A stretch of 64,000 bases of DNA. Origin: Aspidapion aeneum (Eukaryota; Arthropoda; Insecta; Coleoptera; Brentidae). Below the pieces are notes generated by a model. The model made no database searches. It was not told where the DNA came from and saw only the letters and a program-made list of their open reading frames with translations. The DNA lies in assembly GCA_963576565.1 (NCBI GenBank), contig OY755047.1, forward strand, positions 35,865,851-35,929,850. The letters are read 5' to 3'. The number at the start of each line of letters is the position of its first letter. Position 1 is the first letter of the stretch. This document shows, piece by piece, positions 34,588 through 46,689 of the stretch. The position numbers and the translations under genes were made by a program.

Positions 34588-35103
34588 TGGGTGGAGTCCC
34601 GAAAAGAGTAGTCCTTGATATTTTCCCCAAAAAAACGAAAAAGGGGACATACCCTGAAAAACACCCCTTTGGGATATCTATAAAAAAGGTTAATTTTGTG
34701 ATGTTTTAAATTTTCGCCCACGTTAAGACTTACCAGTTTGTTTTCTGCAGCTTCGCTCGTCTTTATCAGTGATGGTAGGGCCGATCCGGGTTTTCACTCC
34801 CGAAAATAGTTTTAAGGTTTTTTGTTGCGATGCGTTCTCGGCAAAAGTTTCGACGGAAGTGTTTTGCTTTCTCTTTCTGGCGCAGGTCGGCGCTTTCCAA
34901 AAAGTCAAAACGTGGTTTTATCGCGATTTTAACAAAAGCTGACAAAAGTCATATGACCAAAAAACGTCCCAAAAAGGTGCTAAAAATCGCTTTTCCCAAA
35001 ATAGGATTTTACAACCCAGGTGATTATTAAAAATCTTAACCCCGCATTTTTAATAAACAAAAACAATTTCAAATTAAAAATAAAAACAAACGGTTTCTAG
35101 CCA
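34588..35103 (-). repeat. BEL-A 5' LTR
   Basis: Pairs with 27944-28455. Ends at GCTAGCCA-type junction followed by ACAAG. Carries a small insertion (GGGGAC near 34641) not seen in the other three LTRs. Confidence 0.9.
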
Positions 35104-35210
35104 ACAAGGATTTTTGATCCCCCCTTCCTAACGTATTTCAAGAAAAATTATAATAAAAATACATTGACTGTAACGCTAATATTCCTTCCCTCCTACTTAA
35201 GCATTATACA

Positions 35211-35493
35211 GGGTGTTCCAAGTTGACTGTCCACCATTGCTAACTTTTTTATTATTAAAGATAGAAAAAGTTTAAATAGCCAAACTAGTAAAATTTTTGA
35301 TGCTCTTTAAGATGCTCAAATAAAAAAATCGAACATTGAGTTTTCGAGTTTTTTCAAAAAACAAAAATATAATTTTAAAAATTCTACCAGTTTGCCAATT
35401 TAATTTTTTTTCTATTTTTAGTAATAACAAAGTTAGCAATATGGTGGACTTTTAACTTGGAACACGGTGGACTTTTAACTTAGAACACCCAGA
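35211..35493. mobile_element. Foldback MITE with ACAGGGTGTTCC-type ends
   Basis: The left end (ACAGGGTGTTCCAAGTT, GTCCACCATTGCTAAC) is repeated inverted on the right, where the end unit (GGTGGACTTTTAACTT) is present twice in tandem. The ACAGGGTGT start recurs at 59700, 60050 and 60175, so this end type is dispersed in the window. Confidence 0.65.
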
Positions 35494-35741
35494 ATATAAT
35501 TTAAGAATGGTCCTCATCAGTTTTGTTTTAAAATTATATTGCAAGTAACAAAAAACTAAACCTATCTAATTATAGAATAGTTACAAAATAATTTTCTTTA
35601 ACTTTTTTACTGTTTTTCGACTTTCATCAGTCCCTGTATCATCAAGCTTTCATTTCATTGTGGATTCATTTTGCTTTTTGGTATTTATAAATTTGAGTCT
35701 TATACTTAATACAAATACAATTTATATGGAATAGAAACTTT

Positions 35742-36047
35742 TTAAAATATAAATTTAGTGAACCGCTTCACAATATTTGTTTTAATAAATTTAAAATTAG
35801 CACCATGCAATTTTATGAACCATTTGTCCAATTTGTTAACATCTTCTTTCCATGATAGTGAAGGCTCAGTTAAGCCTCCAAAAGAAAGACTTTGCACCCA
35901 AGATGGCATGGCATATAAATGCATGATGATTTGTTCATTTTCATTTGTATAGCAACCAAGTTCAGGGAACTCATTGTGATGCTTTCGTGCTAAAATCCTG
36001 CATTATAAACTAAACCATCTTTTTGTAAAATTTCTTTTAGTTAGTCT
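35742..36047 (-). pseudogene. DNA-transposon transposase C-terminal scrap (P/THAP9-like?)
   Basis: On the minus strand, GLVYNAGF, then (after a frame change) LARKHHNEFPELGCY, then SWVQSLSFGGLTEPS and a Lys/Trp-rich tail. The order of a VY-AGF/Y block, a Lys-rich Pro-Leu-Gly block and an LS-GGL--PS block resembles the C-terminal region of P-element/THAP9-like transposases. No catalytic core or ends are visible, and the family name is tentative. Confidence 0.4.
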
Positions 36048-36052
36048 TAAAT

Positions 36053-36190
36053 ACCCTGTTTCAACCAATGCATGCCCACCCCGATTCAAAAAACGCATTA
36101 GGTGACGCTGCACTTAAAACCGGTGCAAATCCATGGCCCATTACGTGCGTTTTTTGAATCGGGGTGGGCATGCATTGGTGGAAACAGGGT
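36053..36190. repeat. Hairpin with 45-bp arms
   Basis: Left arm 36053-36097 and right arm 36146-36190 are reverse complements with one mismatch (ACCCTGTTTC, AATGCATGCCCACCCCGATT, AAAAAACGCA), around a 48-base spacer. GC content is higher than the surroundings. It may be a small MITE whose ends read ACCCTGTTTC. Confidence 0.8.
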
Positions 36191-36973
36191 ACAATACATT
36201 TATAGCAAGCACGGAACAGGTATAAACACCACGTACAAGACGACAAGACCCAAAATGTACAAAGGTTTCTGGCAAAAGACGAAATTACGCTATAAACAGC
36301 GTTTGACTGCTGATTGCTAGGAAAACTGTGACGTAGCTCTGACGTCACGGCCGTCATGACACCGAGTTACCAGACAACCGGTTTATTTAAGGACCGTGGT
36401 CGTATCGAACACGGCGTCATTTTCACGTATCTTCCCTTGCAACTGCTGTCGCACGCGCTATAACGAACCAGATCATTTGTAAACTTTATGGGATATCAAG
36501 CTTTTCTTGCCATTCCGTTCTTTTGCGAAAGGGTGTGTGTATGGGGCTCAAATAAGCTAAGTGTTCGTCAATTTTGTTATGACGCCCAACTTTTTCGTTT
36601 CAGAAAATTCTTGAACGTAATCCTTACGTGGGAAGAGTGCGCAAGTGGTAAATGTCAACTTTGTGACTTCACTAAATAGTAGGAAATAATTTTTTACCTG
36701 AATTTATTTATTATATCAAACATCAAACAACGTTTGTCTCTCAAACTAGATGCTCTGACGGCTACGTCCCTCACCCCAAACATATTAAAATAACGAGATG
36801 TCAAAAGCAACGTAAAGAATTAGGAACCGATTGGAACATCACAATCGCAGCTAAACAAGCTAGTATGAAGCGGACTTATAATCCTTGCAAATTGTTTAAT
36901 ATTTAAATTTTTTCCTGTAATGTTTAAAGATATTTAAGATATCCTATATTGATTTATGCTTTTTTATTTTCAG
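36191..36973. other. Probable intron upstream of the cadherin exon
   Basis: No recognised coding exon. It includes the inverted dispersed repeat at 36355-36410. The last 13 bases (TTTTTTATTTTCAG from about 36960) form the pyrimidine tract and 3' splice site of the exon. Confidence 0.5.
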
Positions 36974-37080
36974 GAACCATCCGGACTACCGCCGTTTTGG
37001 ATATCGAAACCAAAAACCACTATTGGCTCACGGTATTTGCTCAAGACCATGGCGTGGTGCCGCTTTACTCTAGCGTTGAG
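36974..37080 (+). CDS. Internal exon of a cadherin, probably Fat/Kugelei-like
   Basis: A 107-bp open segment lies between a strong 3' splice site (TTTTATTTTCAG) and 5' splice site (GTAGGTATT). Read with one base carried from the previous exon it gives [20 protein letters not shown] followed by [10 protein letters not shown]. This is the second half of an extracellular cadherin repeat: the LDIE block (usually LDRE) and the AQD block (the DXD-type calcium ligands) are classic. The [10 protein letters not shown] wording is closest, from memory, to very large Fat-type protocadherins (planar polarity and adhesion at the plasma membrane). The exon ends in phase 0. I found no neighbouring exon in the window. 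Cadherin identity is secure; the Fat-like assignment is not. Confidence 0.8.
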
Positions 37081-38062
37081 GTAGGTATTATTAAAGGATT
37101 CCAATATTAGACAATTTTGGTAAGAAATAAATGGATCTGATACCTTCGTAGCTAGCCTATTCGCACACTTTAAGTGAAGCCATGGTATCAGCCTTGAGAA
37201 CAGTTTTTTATATATATCTCAGAAACTAGAGCTCCTATGAAGTTTTTGGTTATAACACTAGTTATTGAGCAAAATGTGGTCTACTATATTTCGAAAACTG
37301 CATATTGATGCAATGCTCCGTTAAAAAGTTAGCAGCAGCAAAATCTGTCATTAGCATTAATGGATTTAAACCAAAATCTAATCAGCTCGTAAGAGTGTCG
37401 AACACTATATTACTTAAAAATATCATCAAAATCGGTTCAGCGGTTTAGGAGCTATCGTGTTATCGACAGACATACACACACACACACACACACACATCAC
37501 GAGGAATCGACGATATTGCTCAGATAGGTCAAAATACTCCCAAATAACGGCGTTATCTCAAAAAAAAAAATTTTCCACGGAAATAATACCTTCTCTAGCC
37601 ATTGGTGCGCGGGGTAGGAAGGTGAAAATATTATATTATAATATACCGGCTGGATAATAAAACTATGGAATTGGTTTATAACTTGGTTTATAACTTTTTA
37701 ACCTCATAATAAAATTTCAAGGAAAAAACGTCGTTGCATAGTTAGAAAACCATATTGAAATTTAAAATAACGGCAAACTTAAAGTCTCGTAATAATTTTT
37801 GAACTTTTTTTTTATGTTACGGACGAAGATAGGGAAACGGGGGGCAAAATGGGATAGGGGGGCAAACTGGACAATAATAAAATCTCTTAACATCAGATGT
37901 TTCATCCCCATGACTGGTTCAAATCTCTGCAATATTATTGGTGCCGGTCGGCTGACCTTAAGTTGGTTTTTGCACAACATATATAGCTTGCTCATTTTGT
38001 GATGGTAAGTACATACTTACAGACTTTTTAAAATTTTGTTTACATTGAACAATTAGTGGGTT
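37081..38062. other. Probable intron downstream of the cadherin exon
   Basis: Holds a (CA)n microsatellite at 37473-37496, preceded by AAATCGGTTCAGCGGTTTAG, a string common in insect repeats, and two poly-G-rich pieces (GGGGGGCAAACTGG near 37858). No other coding exon seen. Confidence 0.5.
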
Positions 38063-38076
38063 TATATATTATTCAT

Positions 38077-38570
38077 TCAGAAGAACAAGCTGGTTTCAGG
38101 GCGGGTAGATCGACTTCAGATCATCTCTTTTGTGTAACCCAAGTTATTGAAAAGAAAATGGCATACGGACAAGAGCTGCATCTGCTTTACGTCGATTTGC
38201 AGAAGGCATATGATAGTATACCACTAAATCTATTTTGGAAAGCGTTGGAAAACACAAACATAAGCGTACAACTGATTAAGGCCATCAATGAGTTATACCG
38301 CAATAGTAAGGCAAAAGTTAAAATAAAAGAAAAACTAACAAATGGCTTTCAAGTAAATAAAGGTCTTAAACAAGGTTGCTGTATCTCGCCTACGCTCTTC
38401 AAGATATACTTGGAACAAGTTCTTAAAGTATGGAAGAGAAAATGCAAAACATGGGAATTCCGTTAGACGAAACCACCTTGTATACTTTATGTTTCGCAGA
38501 TGATCAGATAGTAGTGGCTCAGGATAATGACGACCTCGAATATATGACACGAAAACTAATAGAAGAGTAC
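38077..38570 (+). pseudogene. RTE-like reverse transcriptase, 5' half
   Basis: The polymerase fragment starts at EEQAGFRAGRSTSDHLF, then LLYVDLQKAYDSI (catalytic Asp), LKQGCCISPTLFKIYLE and, after a frameshift near 38430, LYTLCFADDQIVVA (catalytic Asp pair). It ends at KLIEEY where BEL-B is inserted; the downstream residues of that frame are LTR sequence. Short spacing between motifs and lack of an insertion domain fit the RTE clade. Confidence 0.88.
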
Positions 38571-39081
38571 TGGATGGAGTCCCGAAAAGAGTATTCCATG
38601 GAATTTTCCCCAAAAAACGAAAAAATACCCTGAACAACACCCCTTTGGGATTTCTATAAAAAAGGTTAATTTTGTGATGTTTTAAAATTAGTTTCGCCCA
38701 CGTTAAGACTTACCAGTTTGTTTTCTGCAGCTTCGCTCGTCTTTCTTTCAGCGATGGTAGGGCCGATCCGGGTTTTCACTCCCGAAAATAGTTTTAAGGT
38801 TTTTTTCTGTTGCGATGCGTTCTCGGCAAAGTTTCGACGGAAGTGTTTTTCTTTCTCTTGCTGGCGCAGGTGGGCGCTTTCCAAAAACTCAAAACGTGGT
38901 TTTCTCGCGATTTTAACAAAAGCTGACAAAAGTCATATGACCAAAAAAGGTCCCAAGCTAAAAATCGCTTTTCCCAAAATAGGATTTTAAAACCCAGGTG
39001 ATTATTAAAAATCTTAACCCCGCATTTTTAATAAACAAAAACAATTTTAAATTAAAAATAAAAACAAACGGTTTCTAGCCA
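38571..39081 (-). repeat. BEL-B 3' LTR
   Basis: Shares with 51046-51559 variants absent from BEL-A (for example CGGCAAAGTTTCGACG and TTTAAAACCCAGG). It has a private deletion of about 9 bases near 38956. Confidence 0.92.
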
Positions 39082-39210
39082 TTCCCCCCATCATAAAAAT
39101 CTTACATTTTTATACGAGAAGGTTCAGGCCCAAAAGAGAAAAAAAATAAAAATTAAACATTATTTGCCACACTATTTCTTGCAGCAAACTCAATGTTATC
39201 CCAAAACATT

Positions 39211-41367
39211 CTAATTGGTATTTATTTGATTCAATGCAATCAAATAACTAAAATGGACATCACACACATGATTTTGGAAATTGGTAAATTGGTATCTAAC
39301 GAGCTGGCAAAGGGCAAACTTTGACCAACGGTCTGTCAAGGAAACCTTCCGCGGTTTTACTTGAACTATCCTTGGTATTTTATCGGGACTCGAGTAAATT
39401 TGAACAATACGACCGAGCGACCACCTCAAGGGAGGCAGATTCTCATCCTTCAACGCAACGAGTGCACCAACCTTTGGAAGATTGTCAGGAGTGTTCCAAT
39501 TTTCTCACTGCTGCAACGAATGCAGGTATTCAATATGCCACCGTCGCCAAAAATGCTGGTGCATTTGCTGCACAAGTTGCCAGCGAGTCAATCGATTTTG
39601 TTTAAAATCTACCAAGTTCTCATCAGGTGGAGAGGTCAAAGGTTCAAGGGTCAGGAAGTGACCAGGTGTTAACGACTGTAAATCGTTGGGATCAGGGCTG
39701 AGGCTGCAAAGAGGTCTCGAATTGAGAGTGGCCTCTATTTGGATTAAAACTGTCATCAACTCCTCAAAAGTCATGATCTGGTTGCCAACAATACGACGCA
39801 GGTGTGTCTTTGTGGATTTCACTCCAGATTCGTGTAGACCACCAAAGTGTGGACCAGCTGGGGGATTAAAATGCCACTTGATGGACAACGATTCGGCGGC
39901 TTGACGACAGTACCCAGTTAAGAGGTTATTAGCCCCAGTCAGGTTAGTTCCTTGGTCGCTGTACAACGCGGAGCAACGCCCTCTTCGCCCTACGAATCTA
40001 CGAAGAGCTGCTAAGAAAGCTTCAGCGGACAAGTCGGAGACTGCTTCAAGGTGGATGGCCTTAGTGGAAAAACAAACAAAAATGCATCCATAAGCCTTCT
40101 GGCTCTTGGCACCTCGACGCTTAGCTAAGGTAATTTGGAATGGTCCCATAAAATCCACACTAACATGGGAAATGGGTTTCAATTGAGACACTCTGGTTTT
40201 TGGTAAGTCACCCATGTAGGGATTATATGGTTTTGGGTTGGTTCTAACACAGGTAAAACAATCAGCAATCACCTTGTGTATCGCCCGTTTAACAGATAGG
40301 ATCCAGAACTGTTGGGCAAGAAGGTATTCCAACAGGCGAGGTCCTGGATGCCCATGGTCAGTATGGCATTTCTCAATTACTAACATGGTTAGTCTATGGT
40401 CACGTGGTAACAACATGGGATGCTTAACTTCATAAGCCAAGTCGGTGTGACGTAAGCGTCCCCCCACCCTAAGGACACCCTGGGAGTCCAAAAAGGAAGC
40501 TAGCTTGCGAAGAGGTTTGGTACATGGTTCGCCTTTTTTAAGCCTCTTCAAATCATCAGAAAAAGTCTTCTTTTGCACAATCCTAACCATGATGCAAAGT
40601 GCAAAGTACAATTCCTCATAACAGAGTGCCTGAGAGGTAGCTAGGAAAGTTGGATCCCTTTTAAATCGATAGGGCCTCAAACAATAAGCAAATATTCCCT
40701 GGATTTTTCGCAAGGAGGAAAATTTATCCAACAATGTAGGAAGCACACCTGGGACTTGTGCAGTAGTAACAAGAACTATACGATTCCCTTCAATAGGTAC
40801 ATCCATTTCCTCAACTTTTATGCTATTGGAAATGGGCCAAAATTCAATACTAGATGACAACCATGGAGGTCCGGTGAGCCACAGAGGGTGGTCAACAAAC
40901 TGACTATGAAGCAAACTCCTTGACAGGCAGTCAGCTGGATTCTCAACACCACTTATATGGTACCAACAATCAGAGATTTTCTCTTGAATGGTTGTCACAC
41001 GGTTTGCAACAAAAACCTTCCTTTTGGAAGGGCTGGTTTTTATCCATGCTGGGGCAACTTGAGAGTCAGACCAAGCATAGATTTTATCTATAGGTACAAC
41101 TTCAAAATTGGTAACAACAAACTCCATCAGGTCTGCCAACAACAAGGCAGCACACAATTCTAAACGAGGAATTGATATAGTCTTCAGTGGGCAAACTCTA
41201 CTTTTTGCACATAATAGAGCCACTGAAATTTTACCATCTGGGTGGATTTGGCGAACATATATCACACCACCATAAGCTACACTAGAAGCATCACAGAAAC
41301 CATGGATTTCTGTGGTAACAGCTGTGTGTCTTACCACATAACGAGGTATAGAAATGGTGGACAACAA
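39211..41367 (-). pseudogene. BEL-B pol: RNase H and integrase
   Basis: The long frame 39505-41367 carries IHGFCDASSVAYGG, IPRLELCAALL and AWSDSQVAPAW (RNase H), then the connector and a complete integrase: HTDHGHPGPRLLEY with CFTCVR (His-His-Cys-Cys zinc site), VSVDFMGPF, YSDQGTNLTG and PHFGGLHESGVKS (Asp, Asp, Glu). It stops at EYLHSLQQ because of a substitution; the C-terminal end continues out of frame to 39211 with further slips. This is the most complete integrase core in the window. Confidence 0.92.
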
Positions 41368-43130
41368 AGGTAATTAATTGTGTGACATATTGCTGCCACT
41401 GAGTAACAACATCAATACATGGTTTTGCATCCCAAGAAAGACCCTCAACCCACAGACTCTGGATAAGAACCTTGGCAACCAATACCACAGGAGCCAAAAA
41501 TCCTAATGGATCATAGATCCGAGCAATCTCTGAGAGTATAACTCTCTTGGTACAATCTCTGCTAATTGGCTTGACAGAATATGAAAAGGCATCAATAGCA
41601 GGGTTCCACTGTAAGCCCAAAATTTTCAAAACAGTGTTGTCCTTTTCTTCAAAGGAGATATTCTGTTGATGGCTTTCTGGAATGGCAGCTAGGAGTTCCG
41701 GGCAGTTTGAGGTCCATTTTCGGAGTTTAAAGCCCCCACAGCTTAACAATCCAATAAGCTGTTTTTGAAGCTCCAAGCCATGGTCTATTGACAAGCTCTT
41801 TCCTATAACATCATCAACATATGAGGAATCCAATAATATGGGAGAGGCAAGAGGGTAATCCTTTCCATGGTCAGCTACTAACTGATGTAGGGTTCTAATT
41901 GCTAAGTACGGGCTACAATTTAAACCATATGTCACTGTGTGGAGGTTCCAATCTTGGATAGGTTCCGAGGGGTCAAATCTATACAGGATTTTTTGGTATC
42001 TGACATCTTTGTTATTCACAACAATATTTCTGAACATCTGTCGTATGTCTGTACTAAAAATAAATGGGTAAAATCTAAAACCTAACAAGATTTTGGTTAT
42101 ATCATTTTGTAGCTTTCGCCCTGGCAGCAAGACATCATTAAGGCTCAATCCATTAGAGCTACTAGCTCCACCATCAAAAACAACCCTGATGCGTGAGGTC
42201 CCATGCTCCTCCTTAACTACACAATGGTGTGGAAAATAATAAGAAGGATTTTCAAATGACGAGCTAGGTGTCATGTGACCCTGGTCTACATAATCTTGCA
42301 CAAAATCATTATACAACTGACGAAGAGGTGGATTTTTAGCAAGTCTCATTTCTAAAAGATTAAATCTCCGAAGGGCTTGGTTTCTAGAGTCACCTAAATC
42401 TGGAGGCGAGTCTCTAAAAGGTAATCTCACAATATTTTTCCCGGAAGGATCTCTCGAGAAGGTTGATTGGTAAATATCCTCACACTTTTCCTCCTCCTCA
42501 TTGAGGGGGATCTTTTGAGGAACACTCAATTTCCCAAAATTTTTTCATAGTATCACTGAGAGCACAACTATTTGGGTAATCTATGGTAGTCAACAAATTA
42601 ACAAATTTTGAGGGGGTAGTTTATTAAAGCCTCCAAACAATACCCAACCAAATATGTTATTCATGGCAGAAGGTCCATTTTGTCCCTTCACAAAACCTGG
42701 AACAAGCATCTGGCCAAATAAATCAACTCCAAGCAAAATATCAACATCACTGGGCTTTCCAAAATCTGGATCAGCAATTTCTAATCCTTCTAAATAAGGC
42801 CACTGTGACAAAGTATTTTTTATAAAAGTAGAAGGGGTAGGTCCACAAATTTTAGGGGTAATGATGGCTTCACATCTAAACAAACTATCTGGGAAGTTCT
42901 TAGAACAAATCTCAAGGTTCATGGTTCCATAAGACACATTACAACTCATATTATTTAAACCATGGACTGGTGTACTATTAGGAATAATAGGCAATTTCAA
43001 TTTGTCAGCACAAGACAAGGACTCGCTTCACTTGCTGTATCAAAGAGGGCTCGGCAAGGAACAAGTTCATGTTGGTTATTCAAAATCAGAACCTGAGCGG
43101 TAGCAAAAAGAACTGATTTCACCTCAATTG
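41291..43130 (-). pseudogene. BEL-B pol: protease and reverse transcriptase
   Basis: The reverse transcriptase frame is 41291-42529 (RIRVVFDGGAS, IFSTDIRQMFRNI, SSYVDDVI). A 4-base insertion near 41373 separates it from the RNase H frame. The protease region (42590-43018 and upstream) keeps the catalytic LFDTASEAS, but a 7-base deletion at about 43021 shifts the frame just after it. The protease start is cut off from gag by the insertion at 43142. Confidence 0.9.
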
Positions 43131-43420
43131 GTTCACTATGGTCAGAGAACATATAACATCTAAAGAACCTCAGCCAAATCGCTCAATCGCGAGCCCAGTT
43201 AAACTTTGCCAGAAGAAGAGGGCTCTGCGATCGTTACTTTGCGAGTTACAGTGGCGGAGGCATGCAAGGCTCCTGTTCAGATACACTATTAAGGTGACCA
43301 TGTTTTAAACGTTTTTAGTAACTTCACAGAGCCTGGCGATGTCTGTCATCAAATCTAGCGATTTATTTTTGACACACTTCCCGTGAACCGATTTTAATGA
43401 AATTTAGCAAAGTAGTGTAG

Positions 43421-44110
43421 GTCCGATGACGATACAATACTATGAAAACAGATGGGTGGTAGAAGGTGGTTAAGGGGTGTAAAAGGGATAAATCCATAAC
43501 TTTGAAACCAAATCAGATATGACCATGCGGTTTTCAGATTTATGATTTGGTGTAATGATAATACAATTTTATTTAAAAATATCGGAAATACGGGGGTAGG
43601 TGAGGGGTGTAAGGGAGGGCAATTCAGAACTTTGAAACCAAAGCAGATACAAACATGCGGTTTTCAGATGTATGATTTGATCGGGTGACAATACAATTTT
43701 ATGAACAAAAATCGGAAGTAGGGGGTGGTAAGGGGTAAGGGCTGTAAAGGGAGTAAATTTAGAACTTTGTAAAAATACAAATAGAAACATGCCGTTTTCA
43801 GATTTATGATTGGTTCTGGTGACAATATAATTTTATGATAAAAAAACGGCGGTAGGGGGACGTCAGGGCTGTAAAGGGGGTAAATTCATAACTAGTAATC
43901 AAAACAGACACGAATATGCGATTTTCAGATTTATGATTTGATCTAGTGACAATCCAATTTTATGAAAAAAAAACGGAATTAAGGAGTTGGTGAGAAGTGC
44001 AAAAGAGGTAAATTCTGACCTTTGATATTTAAATAAATACGAACATGCGATTTTCAGATTTATGTTTTGTTCTGCTGACAATACTATTTTATGAAAAAAA
44101 CGGAGGTATC
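43421..44110. repeat. Tandem array of about 130-bp units (5-6 copies)
   Basis: Units share GCGATTTTCAGATTTATGAT, GACAATACAATTTTATGAA, a G-rich stretch (GGGGGTGGTGAGGGGTG-like) and AACTTTGAAACCAAA. The anchor TTTTATGAA recurs at about 43441, 43570, 43701, 43834, 43961 and 44090, a period of 127-133 bases. Copies are diverged. Confidence 0.85.
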
Positions 44111-44269
44111 GCATGATAAACTAAGGATTAAGGAATGGGATTGTATAAAATTGTCAGAAAAGAAACCTTGTAATCATGAGGCACTACTAGAAATGGAAAG
44201 GCTATGAAATCCATAATTATACATCTTGCATACTTCTGTTTTTTTCATTAAAAAAATTTTTAAAAATAA

Positions 44270-44630
44270 TATAAATCTATATTTTTAGTTAAACGATTTT
44301 TTTCGAAAATTGTACTAAAAAGTAAAAAATACCTTAGAAGATTTCTGTTGGCACATTATATATTTTCAAGTTCATTACAGTCGGGGTAAATTATTAAAGA
44401 TATTGACACCCATCAATTCTACGTTCGGGATAAAAATGTGGCGCGTATACATCTCAATTTGATATTTAATAATCGCGCCACGATTTTAAAAATATCTAAT
44501 GTACCAGTAACGCTATTGGTACATCTAGACAGTAGTAATCTAGCAAATTATTTTTATTTTTTTTGTGAAATTTTATAATAAAATCGTTTAACTAAAAAAA
44601 AAATATATATATTTATTTTATTGCAAAAAA
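44270..44630. repeat. Foldback sequence with TTTAGTTAAACGATTTT arms
   Basis: The strings near 44284-44308 and 44579-44604 are reverse complements (TTAGTTAAACGATTTT / AAAATCGTTTAACTAA). Inside, GTGGCGCG and CGCGCCAC near 44440-44480 form a second inverted pair. Confidence 0.6.
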
Positions 44631-46680
44631 TCATGGCATTTTACTGAATCTCACCACATTAATTTTAGACCGAACAAAATAAAGTTTTTTACTCGGACGA
44701 GGTTTTTAGAGGAAAGGTAAAATAAAAACTGTCATGCAGTACATATTAATTACTACACTAAACCTACGTCCTTAAACTCTAACATACCTACTTATATAGC
44801 GTGCGTCTCACATAAAAGTAACTACAGGGGGTCTTGTTAACTAGGAGGAAATTAGCGTCATTCCAAGGCCAGTGAAATGCTCTGTTTTTCTTATTAAATA
44901 TTGATTTAAAAATTTCCAACTGGGGTGGCAAAAATATTCAAAACTAACCAAAATGTTAACAATTGATACTATTTTTACCGAAGATTTTAAATTTTTTTAT
45001 AATTTTCGCTTACGGCATCAAGTTTTTCAGTTTTTACCAAAATGTTTTTTCGCGGCGCCATGTGTTACAAAATTTTCGCTACACCATTTCTTTGCAATTT
45101 TTTTTCTATAAGGGCGAAACAATTAACTCTCAACACTTAATAGATCCATCAGATGTTGGACCCTCGTTAGACTAAGCTTTCGAGCTACCCACGAACAAAT
45201 ACGAGACCATTTTTACCCCTGTAGCTACAAAAACTTGTTGGGTGTATATAAGTTGAACGTATATTGCTAAGCTTCTTTATTTTTCGCATTCATTATTCTT
45301 TTGCAAAATGGCCCGGCTGGTTATCCTGTCCGAGGGCTTCATCGGTGCTAACTTTTTTACTTTAAAAGGCATTGAAACATCCAATATATGCCCAGGCGAT
45401 GCCCTCGAAGTCCACTAACTTTGGTGAATAACATTTTTGACAACCCAAAAAAAGCTCCGGCCATTTTAAAGAATTTTTGACGACCTACCCAGCAATGGAT
45501 CGGAAAAGCCCAGGCAACTCCCGCAAGGCCCGGGAAATGCCCAGACAAGGCCCCCGCAATGCCCCGGAAGTGCCCCTATATGTACGCCAAATTATAAGAC
45601 GACGTTGCGTCGCGTCTTCGACAAGATAGACGCTATACTGGGCTGACAACGAAGTAGCCCGAATGGTCACCCTAACTTTCTCAAGCCAATAAAATTATAT
45701 GAAGAGCGGGCGTGTGTCGCGAAACAATGCATGTCTCGCGAGTTGACACGGGATCATTGCGTGAACAGTTTACTCAAGAGAAAGGGTAATAAAATAGAAA
45801 TACAGTGGTGGCCAAAATAATAAGAATGCCCTAAAACTGAATAAAGATCTGATCCTGCTCTAACTATAAAAAAAAAGGTATATTTAAACATTCAATCTAT
45901 TTCTCATTTCACAAGCTAGGGCAATTTTTCGCACCAAATGTTGTAGTGCCTTTCTGCCACGTTAAAAAAAAAAGATAGTGTAGTTTTAGGCGACCAGTAC
46001 TATTCGAAAGAAAGGTAAAATATTTCTATATGTGTTTTTTTCATGGGGTTAGTTGGATAACTCTATAAAGCATTGAAAATTGTCACAGAAATATTAGCTT
46101 CTACTTTTGTCTTAAGATAATTCAGTCGTAAAAAAAGGTGAGCCTTATACCCCTCATCTACCTTACATCACTGTAATATTCTATAAATTTTTTAAGATTT
46201 AACTCAAAAAACTATCAAAGTTAACAAAGTACATAACTTAAAATGTATACCTAGCTTATTTGATTAAAAGTTAAGTATTACTTACTTACATTTTCATAAA
46301 CCCTGTTTTCCTATTTATTAGTTAAAAAAATAACGTTTTTCATTTGAAATAAATTTAGAAAAAAAACTTGTTGAAAACAAGCTTTTATAAAATGGACTAA
46401 AAAGTAATAATAATAAAAGCGATGTTTTTTTTTCTTAATTTATTTTTTAATTTTTACATTTGTCTAAGTCTATGCATTTCAGCTTGCGCATCGATATTGC
46501 AGGGAGTCTTTCCTGTCAATTTTAAAATATCTGTCTTCGATGAGAAGGCCGTCCAACAAAGGCGACATATGCTAAAACTGTCGTTATTATTATGATCATT
46601 ATACACAAGGATTAATTAATTTTGGTCGAGATCGAACAAACTAAAGCCTTACCTCTTCTACGCCCCTCCCCCTTTTTAGT
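44631..46680. other. Unassigned part of the 6.47-kb insertion
   Basis: A GC-rich patch at 45485-45590 repeats GCCC-GG-AATGCCC motifs. ACAGTGGTGGCCAAAATAAT at 45803 resembles the terminal repeat of a Tc1-like element, but no matching inverted end or transposase was found. The rest is AT-rich. Confidence 0.4.
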
Positions 46681-46689
46681 GAGAAAGCA

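Larger units (their letters stand above)
27944..35103 (-). mobile_element. BEL-A: BEL/Pao LTR retrotransposon, minus strand
   Basis: LTRs at 27944-28455 and 34588-35103 start TGGCTAGAAACC and end in CCACCCA when read on the minus strand. A polypurine tract (GGTGGGGGGAA, minus strand) abuts the left LTR. A primer-binding-site candidate (TGGTCCTTCGG) lies three bases inside the right LTR. Flanks ATAAG (27939-27943) and ACAAG (35104-35108) agree at 4 of 5 bases and are a probable worn target duplication. Gag, protease, reverse transcriptase, RNase H and integrase follow in order from right to left. Confidence 0.9.

Noticed and set aside
36614..36657. Possible 44-bp exon (TTTCGTTTCAG before, GTAAATG after)
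   Set aside because: Splice-like sites only; the translation has no cadherin features and does not supply the single G needed to join the exon at 36974.
37473..37496. (CA)n run as a functional element
   Set aside because: An ordinary dinucleotide microsatellite.
45803..45840. Complete Tc1 element
   Set aside because: Only one Tc1-like end (CAGTGGTGGCCAAAA) is visible; no partner end or transposase.
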